Program-made: the position numbers and the translations under genes
Origin: Clostridiales bacterium
GTDB taxonomy: Bacteria; Bacillota; Clostridia; Peptostreptococcales; Anaerovoracaceae
Direction: 5' to 3'
DNA length: 7,658 bases
Assembly (NCBI GenBank): GCA_012799165.1
Contig: JAAZLU010000122.1
Coordinates: 1 to 7,658 of the forward strand
Notes under the pieces: model-generated
Told to the model about the DNA's origin: nothing
What the model saw: the letters and a program-made list of their open reading frames with translations, nothing else
The model's database searches: none
In this document: positions 1 to 6,272 of the stretch, in pieces
Layout: each line of letters begins with the position of its first letter
Numbering within the stretch: the first letter of the stretch is position 1

Positions 1-18
1 ATTCATCATACTGCTCAT
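1..18 (-). CDS. possible start of a divergent leftward gene (partial, weak)
   Basis: On the minus strand an ATG at 18-16 opens a frame (M S S M M N) that leaves the window at the left edge. An in-frame TAA lies directly before this ATG, so it would be the first possible start in that frame. A GAGGAG sequence at 38-33 could be the ribosome binding site, but it is 14 bases from the ATG, longer than usual. A GATAAT at 62-57 could be a -10 box, with no good -35. A divergent regulator gene would fit the two palindromes between it and the operon, but only six codons are visible, so this is a guess from layout. Confidence 0.2.
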
Positions 19-92
19 TTAATCAGTTAAAACTCCTCGTTCGACTATCGCAATTAATTATCTTTTCTCTAAATACTTTGACAGCACGGCGC

Positions 93-110
93 GTTGAGTG
101 GAGACTCAAT
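93..110. promoter_or_regulatory. upstream copy of an 18-bp palindromic operator
   Basis: GTTGAGTG-GA-GACTCAAT is a dyad with 8-bp arms and a 2-bp centre. Six inner positions of each arm (TTGAGT/ACTCAA) pair, and the outermost and innermost pairs are imperfect. It has the same 8-2-8 layout and nearly the same sequence as the palindrome at 216-233, which marks both as sites for one dimeric DNA-binding protein. Its centre is 123 bp upstream of the second centre, so it could be an auxiliary site for looping or the operator of a divergent leftward gene. The regulator family is not identifiable from the site alone. Confidence 0.65.
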
Positions 111-183
111 CATCTTGTGCTTATACTACCACATAAAATAAAAAAACAAAATCCTTTCCCGCAGATTTGCTGAATTACCCTGC

Positions 184-212
184 TTGATTTTTAATGGCAA
201 TCGTGTTAAATT
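184..212 (+). promoter_or_regulatory. predicted promoter of the aminotransferase-aldolase-dehydrogenase operon
   Basis: A -35 box TTGATT (184-189) is separated by 17 bp from a -10 box TAAATT (207-212), and a TG at 204-205 gives an extended -10 (TGt-TAAATT). Transcription would start near 219, giving a leader of about 60 nt before the ATG at 280. The predicted start lies inside the palindrome at 216-233, so a protein bound there should block initiation or early elongation. Confidence 0.6.
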
Positions 213-215
213 TGC

Positions 216-233
216 ATTGAGTCCCGACTCAAT
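216..233. promoter_or_regulatory. start-site copy of the 18-bp palindromic operator
   Basis: ATTGAGTC-CC-GACTCAAT is a perfect palindrome with 8-bp arms and a 2-bp centre. It shares its right arm exactly, and six of the eight left-arm bases, with the site at 93-110. It begins four bases after the predicted -10 box and covers the expected +1, the classic position of a repressor operator. The repeat of such a specific dyad in one short intergenic region is very unlikely by chance. Confidence 0.75.
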
Positions 234-279
234 TTTTCGAATAACCACCGGTAGATATATAAAAAACAAGGAGGTCGTA

Positions 280-1746
280 ATGATAGATTTAAGCGCAGCA
301 ACAACTCAAAGACATATCGAAGCACTGGACGAGCTGATTAAAAAACCCATATATTCCGTATCTCCCAATGCTCTGGCAAGCTACGAAGCGGAGTATTTCG
401 GGAAAAAGTGCGTCAAAAGCTACGAGATGATACAGGAGGCTAAAAAATATATTCCGGGAGGCGTACAGCACAACCTCGCTTTCAACCACCCCTTCCCTCT
501 CGTCTTTACAAAGGCGGAAGATGCTTATCTTGAAGATCTGGACGGCAACCGCTATTTCGACTTTCTGCAGGCGGGAGGCCCGACAGTGCTGGGTTCAAAT
601 CCCCCTGAAGTGCGCGAAAAGGTAATCGAGCTGCTCAATACCTGCGGCCCCTCGACCGGGCTCTTTCATGAATACGAATATCACATAGCCAAACTGGTTA
701 CCGAACTGATTCCGTCCGTTACCTGGCTTCGACTGCTGAACTCGGGCACGGAAGCCTGCATGGTCGCCATCCGCATCGCAAGACTTGCGACAAAGCATAA
801 ACATGTCCTGAAGATGGGTGGCGCGTACCACGGTTGGAGCGATCAGCATGCCTACGGCATTCGCGTGCCCGGCAGCAAATTCACTCAGGCCCACGGCATT
901 CCACGCTTTATTTTCAAAGGGATCGACGAATTTTTCCCGGGCGACCTCGATTCGCTCGAAAGCAAGCTCAAGCACAATAAGTTGCGCGGAGGAACGGCTG
1001 CCGTTATGCTCGAACCCGTCGGCCCCGAGAGCGGCACCCGCCCCATCAGCGTGGACTTCGTCAAAGGAGCGGCCGAACTCTGCAAGGAATACGGCGCCCT
1101 GCTGATTTTCGACGAGGTGGTGACGGCATTCAGGCTATCGCCTCACGGCGCGCAGGGAATCATGGATGTTGAACCCGACCTCACCGTCTTCGGCAAGGTG
1201 ATAGCCGGCGGCTACCCCGGAGCGGGCGGCGTCGGAGGCAAGGAAGAATTCCGCAAATACCTCGCAGCCGGAATACAGACCGGCGACAAGGTTAAAAAGG
1301 CTCTTGTAGGCGGCACCATGGCGGCAACACCCCTTTCAGCCCTCGCCGGATATTATACTCTTAAGCGCATTTACGAAACAAATGCCTGCGAGCAGGCCAA
1401 TGCGATGGGAGATCGCCTTACGGCGGGTCTTAAGGAGCTGATCAAAAAGCATAAGCTCCCCTTCGTCGCATTCAATCAGGGTTCGATCTGCCATCTGGAA
1501 ACCGTGGGAACCATGCATTTCAGCGTCAACTGGGCAAAGCCCTGGACAATTCCGGCCGTCCTCAGCGAAACCTCAAAGCGCAAAGCCGAGATGGAGCATA
1601 TGGGCGCGGCCTATATGGCGGAAGGCCTGGTAACCCTGGCCGGCAGCAGACTCTATACGAGTGCTGCCTACGACGAGGAGAAGATCGATCAGGCATTGGC
1701 GGCCTTCGACCGCGTATTCGCGCATGTCATCCCGCTTAAAAAGTAG
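280..1746 (+). CDS. class III PLP-dependent aminotransferase, glutamate-1-semialdehyde aminomutase-like
   Basis: A 488-residue fold-type I PLP enzyme, probably cytoplasmic, that moves an amino group between an amine and a carbonyl; the substrate is unknown. Visible landmarks are the YIPGGV start of the aminomutase-like core (about residue 57), NSGTEA (154-159, cofactor phosphate), YHGW (183-186), FDEVVTAFR with Asp278 facing the pyridine nitrogen, the Schiff-base Lys306 in FGKVIAGGYP and Thr346 in GGTMAATP. The Asp-to-Lys spacing of 28 equals that of glutamate-1-semialdehyde aminomutases. About 43 residues precede the usual aminomutase start and the protein is some 50 longer than HemL. ATG at 280 is chosen because AAGGAGG (268-274) sits 5 bases upstream; a longer TTG-started frame from 184 would run through the promoter and operator. 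First gene of the operon. No haem genes accompany it, so a catabolic or specialised aminotransferase is more likely than HemL. Confidence 0.94.
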   Translation: MIDLSAATTQRHIEALDELIKKPIYSVSPNALASYEAEYFGKKCVKSYEMIQEAKKYIPGGVQHNLAFNHPFPLVFTKAEDAYLEDLDGNRYFDFLQAGGPTVLGSNPPEVREKVIELLNTCGPSTGLFHEYEYHIAKLVTELIPSVTWLRLLNSGTEACMVAIRIARLATKHKHVLKMGGAYHGWSDQHAYGIRVPGSKFTQAHGIPRFIFKGIDEFFPGDLDSLESKLKHNKLRGGTAAVMLEPVGPESGTRPISVDFVKGAAELCKEYGALLIFDEVVTAFRLSPHGAQGIMDVEPDLTVFGKVIAGGYPGAGGVGGKEEFRKYLAAGIQTGDKVKKALVGGTMAATPLSALAGYYTLKRIYETNACEQANAMGDRLTAGLKELIKKHKLPFVAFNQGSICHLETVGTMHFSVNWAKPWTIPAVLSETSKRKAEMEHMGAAYMAEGLVTLAGSRLYTSAAYDEEKIDQALAAFDRVFAHVIPLKK

Positions 1747-1752
1747 GTGTTT

Positions 1753-2754
1753 ATGCAGCATAATCAGGAATCTCAAACTCGCCGAATAATTGTAGATTTG
1801 GCACAGGATTTTCTCAAAGCCGGCCTGGTCGTCCGCACCTGGGGCAACTTCAGCGGCCGTCTTGACGAGGACAAATTCCTAATTACCCCCTCGGGCAAGG
1901 CGTACGAGGGAATGCAGCCGGGCGAACTTGTCTGCGTCTCTACCGCCGACGGGAAAGCTATAAAGAAAGGAAGCGGCAAGCCATCTTCCGAATCTCCGAT
2001 GCACGCTTTGAGCTACCGGCACTTCCCCGAGATTAAAGTCGTGGCTCATACTCATCAGGTCTATGCCTCCGCGCTGACCCTACTGGGAAAGGATATCGAG
2101 GTTCCCGCACAATGGCGAAGTATATTCGGGGCCAAATATATTCCCTTGAGTCCTTATGCTCTGCCCGGCAGCAAAAAATTACACGAAGCTATGAACGCCA
2201 CCCTCGCGCGCAGCGACGCGAAGGCCGTATTGATGGGAAGACACGGTGCCTTTATACTGGCGCAGACGCCTGAGGAATGCCTGAGTCTCGCAGGGGATTT
2301 GGAGTGTTTTTGCACCGACCTTTACTCGAGGCTTATCGGAAGAAAAATTACTCAAAGACCCGATATATTGAGCGATAGCGATAAGGAAAAAGAGTTGGCT
2401 CAATCACTGCGCAAAACCACTGAGGAAGGCATAGCCGTATCCGTCGATTCCGAAGTTCTGCCATGGCTTTCGCGCACTTTAAAACCTTATCTCGACGACT
2501 TTGCCCAGATTTGCGGAGTCAGCGTCAGCCAAAAGCGCGGCTCGGCGAATGTAGTCTTCGACCCGAAGGCGCAGGCTGCAATCTGCTTCGGTAAGGACGA
2601 AGCGGACGCGAGAAATGTGCGCGCCGTACTGGAAAAGAACGCCAGAGCCGCCAATATCGCGCAGCTGTCCGGCCTTAAGTCGATAGCCGCATGGGAAGCA
2701 CTCGCGATGCGCCTAGTATATCAGAAGAAATACTCCAAACAGGCAAAGCTTTAG
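1753..2754 (+). CDS. class II aldolase/adducin-family protein with C-terminal extension
   Basis: A 333-residue protein whose first ~205 residues are a class II (zinc) aldolase domain of the FucA/AraD type, which cleaves or forms a carbon-carbon bond next to a carbonyl, usually in a phosphorylated sugar. Seen: the GNFSGR loop (Asn32), TPSG (Ser47-Gly48), SSE (78-80) with the likely catalytic Glu80, the zinc ligands His99 and His101 in HTH, and the third ligand His164 in GRHGAF. The Glu-to-His spacing of 19 matches L-fuculose-1-phosphate aldolase. Residues ~225-333 form a further domain (LKPYLDDFAQICGV, VLEKNARAA) resembling the middle part of aldolase-dehydrogenase fusion proteins (RhaD/YuxG type), but the dehydrogenase half is absent. 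The ATG at 1753 is preferred over the GTG at 1747 because AGGTG (1745-1749) lies just before it. The gap to the aminotransferase stop is 6 bases, so translation is probably coupled. Confidence 0.92.
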   Translation: MQHNQESQTRRIIVDLAQDFLKAGLVVRTWGNFSGRLDEDKFLITPSGKAYEGMQPGELVCVSTADGKAIKKGSGKPSSESPMHALSYRHFPEIKVVAHTHQVYASALTLLGKDIEVPAQWRSIFGAKYIPLSPYALPGSKKLHEAMNATLARSDAKAVLMGRHGAFILAQTPEECLSLAGDLECFCTDLYSRLIGRKITQRPDILSDSDKEKELAQSLRKTTEEGIAVSVDSEVLPWLSRTLKPYLDDFAQICGVSVSQKRGSANVVFDPKAQAAICFGKDEADARNVRAVLEKNARAANIAQLSGLKSIAAWEALAMRLVYQKKYSKQAKL

Positions 2755-2765
2755 AGGACATCGCC

Positions 2766-4142
2766 ATGAAACAGGAAGAAATCCAACTAGCATTCGAACA
2801 ATCGCAATCAGTTTTCGCAAGCGGTGCGACGCGCGCCTACGGCGACAGAATACATATGCTCACTGCACTCGAAGCCGGAATTCGAAAGCACGAAGAAAAG
2901 CTGATTCGCGCACTCAAAAGCGATCTGAATAAAAGTCCGCACGAAGCCTTCATCACTGAACTGAGCCTCGTGTACGGAGAACTCAAGCATGTAAAGGGAC
3001 AGCTTCGAAGATGGATGAAACCCAAAAGGGTGCTGCCGTCCATAGCTCAATTACCCTCCTCCGTCCGCGTCCTGCCCGAACCCTACGGCGTCTGCCTCAT
3101 AATGTCGCCTTGGAACTATCCGATCTTGCTCACTCTAAGCCCCCTGATAGGGGCAATCGCTGCCGGCAATACCTGTCTCCTAAAGCCCTCCGCATACAGC
3201 CCCGCTACATCGGCGGCCATAGCCGCTATCATTTCCGACAGCCTTCCGAAGGGTGTATGCAATGTAATCGAAGGCGGCAGAAAGGAAAACGAATCCCTTC
3301 TCGACCTCCCGTTCGACTGCATATTCTTTACCGGAAGTCCGACTGTGGGTCGCCTGGTTATGGAAAAGGCTTCGAAGCACCTGACGCCCGTCACCCTCGA
3401 GCTCGGAGGCAGATCTCCTGTAATAGTCGACGAGAATGCCGATATCGAAAAGACAGCGAAGCGCCTTACATTCGGCAAACTGACGAATGCCGGCCAAACC
3501 TGCATCGCGCCTAATCATGTTTATGTCCATAAAAGCGTAATGGATGAATTGGTCAAAGCACTCGTCAGGAACTTTTCCGAAACTTTCCAATCCGAAGACC
3601 ATTACCTGAGCGATTATCCGCGCATCGTCAACGAACGGCATTTCGAGCGCTTGATGCAACTTTTAGAAGGCGAGAAGATCGCTGCGGGCGGCCTTGGCAA
3701 TCTCGAAACCCTGCAGATTGAGCCGACAATCGTAATCAATCCGAGCCACGATGCCCCAGTTATGGCTGAAGAAATCTTCGGCCCCATTCTGCCCATCTTG
3801 GAGTACGATGATTTAGACGCGCTTGTCCGGGAAATAAAAAAAGAGCCGAAACCTCTGGCATTTTACTATTTCAGCAAGGATACGAAGCGCGCAGAAAAAA
3901 TTATGGAAGAGCTCTCCTTTGGCGGCGGCTGCATCAACGACTGCCTGCTTCACATCACTTCGCCCCGCGCGCCCTTCGGCGGTGTCGGAAACAGCGGCAT
4001 GGGTAGCTATCACGGCTACGAAAGCTTCAGAACCTTCAGCCACTTCAAAACCGTGCTTAAAAAGTCTCTATTCTTCGATGTGTCGCTGCGCTATCACCCG
4101 TTTACAAAGAAAAAGGCCGAGCAAGCTCAGCGCATTCTCTAA
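2766..4142 (+). CDS. aldehyde dehydrogenase, class 3 (ALDH3) type
   Basis: A 458-residue NAD(P)-dependent aldehyde dehydrogenase that oxidises an aldehyde to its carboxylic acid. Motifs in order: PWNYP with Asn117, KPS, FTGSPTVGR (cofactor loop), LELGG with general-base Glu212, NAGQTCIAP with catalytic Cys246, EEIFGPILP and NSGMGSYHG near the end. The length and the Asn117/Glu212/Cys246 numbering agree closely with ALDH3 enzymes (about 114/209/243 in mammalian ALDH3A1), and the C-terminal FSHFKTVLKK segment is also typical. One oddity is Arg216 after LELGG, where most family members have Lys. The ATG at 2766 follows GAGG (2754-2757) by 8 bases; a longer frame from 2691 lies inside the aldolase gene. 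It starts 11 bases after the aldolase stop, so it probably oxidises the aldehyde released upstream in the pathway. Confidence 0.95.
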   Translation: MKQEEIQLAFEQSQSVFASGATRAYGDRIHMLTALEAGIRKHEEKLIRALKSDLNKSPHEAFITELSLVYGELKHVKGQLRRWMKPKRVLPSIAQLPSSVRVLPEPYGVCLIMSPWNYPILLTLSPLIGAIAAGNTCLLKPSAYSPATSAAIAAIISDSLPKGVCNVIEGGRKENESLLDLPFDCIFFTGSPTVGRLVMEKASKHLTPVTLELGGRSPVIVDENADIEKTAKRLTFGKLTNAGQTCIAPNHVYVHKSVMDELVKALVRNFSETFQSEDHYLSDYPRIVNERHFERLMQLLEGEKIAAGGLGNLETLQIEPTIVINPSHDAPVMAEEIFGPILPILEYDDLDALVREIKKEPKPLAFYYFSKDTKRAEKIMEELSFGGGCINDCLLHITSPRAPFGGVGNSGMGSYHGYESFRTFSHFKTVLKKSLFFDVSLRYHPFTKKKAEQAQRIL

Positions 4143-4176
4143 TTAAATAACTATCTCACACAATCTAAGAACCTTG

Positions 4177-5376
4177 CTATCTGAACTCCAGATCCTGATC
4201 CTGTTCAAATATGTAGTAGTAACGATAGGCATCGGGGGCGCTCTCCGGACCCAAATACCACAAACCATCTTTGTTTTGCACTAAGATGAGGTTTTCAGTT
4301 TCCTCGTGTACGACATTTCTACTGTCGATCTCGTAGCAGGTCCTGTTGAATGTGTACGGCGGTTTTTCTTCAAAACTTAAATAGACAGGCTTGGCGCCCT
4401 CACATATGCGATAAATAAACTTCCCCTCTTCAATTGTCAGCGGAAGCTCGAACTCCTTTAACTCATCCGTTTCGTACTCGTTTATATAGCCTGCTTTGGC
4501 AGCCGCGGTATAAATAAAACAGAATTCTCTCTCCTTATAGCAGTCGCTTCGCTCGATGCTGTAAGGCATCGTCTCGATATCTCCCTCAAAGGAAAGATCA
4601 ATTTTCCAATCGTAAATCCCGCGCTCGGGGAATTTATCATAATGCTTACGACCGTAAATGCTGTAGTTCTTTATCCCTTCTTCCCAGCTCTGAGCCCCCT
4701 TGTAATTTCCGCTCTCCGCAAGATAATCCGCCAGTATGCGCGGATCGAAAAAATCATCGTTTTGAATGCTGTATTCAATCTCAAACCCCGAAATCGGCGC
4801 ATCCTTCAAAAAGGCATCGGCGCGCTCGATTTCGTCTTCCTGATTGCATTCCGCCGGAATCATATCCCAAATATCGGTATAGGAAGTCGCCGTATTTTTG
4901 CTGTCTCCGTCTGCGTCAACATCCTTCGAATAAATAGTGAAGCCGACCCTGGCCCAGCGCACGCTAAAATCACCGTCAAAGCCGTAGCGCTCGCAGTAAG
5001 GCTTCAGCTGCCGCTCTATGTGCGGATTTATATCAAAGATATAGTAATTTGAATAGAGTTTTCCGCTTTGAAGGTCGACTATTGCCTCGTATCTCTCCCC
5101 GTCCGCGGCAAAACTCACGCTGGCCACATTCGAAGGCAATCTTCCTGCGTAAATCGGTGCGCCGAGCGGCGCGGCCTCCTTCATATAGTAGCCTTTAACT
5201 TCAATACTTTCCGCAGGAAGCGAAGCCAAAAACTCATCGAGCAGAGGCTTTCCCTGCTCGACAATGCTGTTTTCCTGCTCTTCGGTAAATTTGTCGCGTC
5301 CCATACAACCCGTAAATATTAGAACTACCCAGAGCAAAACAAGAAATACCGAAACAAATCGCATATGCTTATTCAC
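4177..5376 (-). CDS. predicted lipoprotein of unknown function
   Basis: A 399-residue protein with a short positive N-terminus, a hydrophobic stretch (residues 7-22) and a lipobox-like IFTGC with Cys24 as the likely lipidated residue, so it should be anchored on the outer face of the membrane. Phe at the -3 position is not the commonest lipobox residue. The mature part is acidic, rich in Tyr, Asp and Glu, and looks mainly beta-stranded; segments such as ERYEAIVDLQSGKLY weakly recall PepSY-like or secreted DUF modules, but I recognise no family. A GTG start at 5376 is used, with GAGGG at 5393-5389, 12 bases upstream; an ATG at 5364 (residue 5) has no ribosome site but would keep the signal peptide. 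It converges with the dehydrogenase gene (34-bp gap, no clear terminator). Its promoter and leader resemble those of the lipoprotein gene at 6297-7367. Confidence 0.82.
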   Translation of the reverse strand: MNKHMRFVSVFLVLLWVVLIFTGCMGRDKFTEEQENSIVEQGKPLLDEFLASLPAESIEVKGYYMKEAAPLGAPIYAGRLPSNVASVSFAADGERYEAIVDLQSGKLYSNYYIFDINPHIERQLKPYCERYGFDGDFSVRWARVGFTIYSKDVDADGDSKNTATSYTDIWDMIPAECNQEDEIERADAFLKDAPISGFEIEYSIQNDDFFDPRILADYLAESGNYKGAQSWEEGIKNYSIYGRKHYDKFPERGIYDWKIDLSFEGDIETMPYSIERSDCYKEREFCFIYTAAAKAGYINEYETDELKEFELPLTIEEGKFIYRICEGAKPVYLSFEEKPPYTFNRTCYEIDSRNVVHEETENLILVQNKDGLWYLGPESAPDAYRYYYIFEQDQDLEFR

Positions 5377-5413
5377 TTATCTTTACTACCCTCATCTACA
5401 CTGTGGCATCTTA

Positions 5414-5435
5414 CTGTGCACATCCATTCACACAG
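5414..5435 (-). ncRNA. leader hairpin with AAUGGAUG loop (copy 1)
   Basis: On the minus strand the leader of the 4177-5376 gene can fold as CUGUGUG / UGCACAG (five Watson-Crick plus two G-U pairs) around an 8-nt loop AAUGGAUG (5428-5421). It starts about 8 nt after the predicted transcription start and ends 37 nt before the start codon. The copy at 7397-7416 has the same position and loop pattern, with compensatory stem changes. It may act as RNA (protein-binding site or 5' stabiliser) or as a DNA dyad. Confidence 0.5.
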
Positions 5436-5448
5436 GTTTTACATTTTG

Positions 5449-5476
5449 ATTATAACGCTTTCTTAATACACAAAGA
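5449..5476 (-). promoter_or_regulatory. predicted promoter of the 4177-5376 lipoprotein gene
   Basis: On the minus strand there is a perfect -10 TATAAT (5454-5449). A weak -35 candidate TCTTTG (5476-5471) lies 16 bp upstream. The block 5444-5460 is identical over 17 nt to 7427-7443, upstream of the other lipoprotein gene, where the matching -35 candidate is TCCTTG at the same spacing. The conserved context supports a real promoter; the poor -35 hints at dependence on an activator. Confidence 0.65.
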
Positions 5477-5588
5477 TATCATTTTTTTACTAATATTGTA
5501 GCAATTCCCGCCCTTCCTTCCCTGCTTCGCCGGGCCACAACATCGATACTGTGTTCTCAGCATTTTAGCTATATATTTCTCTAAATAC

Positions 5589-5597
5589 TGATATACT
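5589..5597 (+). promoter_or_regulatory. predicted extended -10 promoter of the HAD phosphatase gene
   Basis: TGa-TATACT (5589-5597) is an extended -10 element. No good -35 lies 16-18 bp upstream, which extended -10 promoters can tolerate. Transcription would start near 5604, giving a leader of about 50 nt. A 6-bp dyad (5596-5612) covers this start. Confidence 0.45.
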
Positions 5598-5612
5598 ATT
5601 CAGGGAGAATAG
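5596..5612. promoter_or_regulatory. dyad over the HAD gene start site, candidate operator
   Basis: CTATTC-AGGGA-GAATAG is a perfect inverted repeat with 6-bp arms and a 5-bp centre, starting inside the -10 box and covering the expected +1 near 5604. A 10-bp perfect palindrome GCTAGCTAGC (5612-5621) follows directly. The position is that expected of a repressor site, but short dyads are common by chance, and no second copy was seen in the window. Confidence 0.35.
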
Positions 5613-5654
5613 CTAGCTAGCAACACATATTATTTACTATTTAAGGGAGGATTC

Positions 5655-6272
5655 ATGCGCGCTGTAATTTTCGACTTGGACGGCACCCTCTGGGATGCAA
5701 GTGCCTCAATCGCCAAAAGCTGGAGTCAGGTTTTAAAGGAAAATCAATACGAACCCGTTACTGCCGATCAGGTGAAGGGCCTCTGCGGACAACCCATGGA
5801 CGCCATATTAAGGGCCTTGGCTCCCGGCGCCGAGATGGACCTCTTGGACGAACTTTGCCTGCTGGAAGAACAAAACCTTCACCACGACCACGGTGTTCTC
5901 TACCCGGGCATTCGCGAGCTTCTGGAAAAGCTTTCGGAAAGCTATGAGCTCTACATTGTGTCCAATTGCCAAAAGGGCTATATCGAAATATTTTTAGAAA
6001 CGATGGACCTGGCTGATTACTTTAAGGACTTCGACTGCTGGGGCAATACTTTGTCTCCCAAGGGTATCACCCTGAAGGGTCTTATTGAGCGCAACGGCAT
6101 CGAACAAACCGTCTATGTCGGCGACACCAAAGGAGATCAGGCCGCCGCCAAGTATGCCAAAATTCCCTTCATCCACGCCGCCTACGGCTTTGCGCGGACC
6201 GAAGGTGCAGATGCTATAATCAATGAACCCTTGGAACTACTCGAGCAGCTGGATCAATTCTTCGCATGCTAA
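5655..6272 (+). CDS. HAD-superfamily hydrolase, phosphoglycolate phosphatase-like
   Basis: A 205-residue soluble phosphatase of the haloacid dehalogenase superfamily, removing phosphate from a small metabolite through an aspartyl-phosphate. All four motifs are seen: FDLDGTL with nucleophile Asp7 and acid/base Asp9, VSN with Ser103 (motif II), Lys136 in SPKG (motif III) and GDTKGD with Asp157 and Asp161 for magnesium (motif IV). A helical cap of subclass I type fills roughly residues 15-85, as in Gph-like enzymes. The length is slightly below the usual 210-225. AAGGGAGG (5643-5650) lies 4 bases before the ATG. It is divergent from one lipoprotein gene and convergent with the other (24-bp gap), and is probably transcribed alone. 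Substrate cannot be told from sequence; housekeeping removal of 2-phosphoglycolate or a sugar phosphate is possible. Confidence 0.93.
   Translation: MRAVIFDLDGTLWDASASIAKSWSQVLKENQYEPVTADQVKGLCGQPMDAILRALAPGAEMDLLDELCLLEEQNLHHDHGVLYPGIRELLEKLSESYELYIVSNCQKGYIEIFLETMDLADYFKDFDCWGNTLSPKGITLKGLIERNGIEQTVYVGDTKGDQAAAKYAKIPFIHAAYGFARTEGADAIINEPLELLEQLDQFFAC

Noticed and set aside
78..127. Promoter from TTGACA (78-83) and TATACT (122-127)
   Set aside because: The boxes are 38 bp apart, far from 17. No good partner was found for either; TTGAGT at 94-99 is still 22 bp from TATACT.
3..173. Open plus-strand frame across the left intergenic region
   Set aside because: No start codon context, low-complexity Leu/Ile/Lys content, and it contains an operator palindrome; reads as spacer.
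198..212. Catabolite-repression (cre) site near the operon promoter
   Set aside because: The bases around ATCGTG share only the central CG and a few others with the cre consensus; too many mismatches.
184..279. Longer aminotransferase start (TTG at 184)
   Set aside because: It would translate the -10 box and the operator palindrome and has no ribosome site, while the ATG at 280 has AAGGAGG at ideal spacing and starts the recognisable protein.
2691..2765. Longer dehydrogenase start at 2691
   Set aside because: It lies inside the aldolase gene; the ATG at 2766 has GAGG 8 bases upstream and gives the normal ALDH3 length.
3011..3514. 167-residue plus-strand frame inside the dehydrogenase
   Set aside because: Overlaps the conserved ALDH motifs in another frame, is Arg/Pro-rich and has no ribosome site.
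3180..3659. 159-residue minus-strand frame opposite the dehydrogenase
   Set aside because: A shadow of a strongly supported gene; no recognisable motif or start signal.
4143..4176. Terminator between the dehydrogenase and the convergent lipoprotein gene
   Set aside because: No stem of useful length or T-run in the 34-bp gap; only distant 5-bp matches.
5505..5536. Pyrimidine-rich stretch with CCCG/CGGG ends as a hairpin or terminator
   Set aside because: Only a 4-bp stem with a 24-nt loop and no T-run; no gene on either strand ends there.
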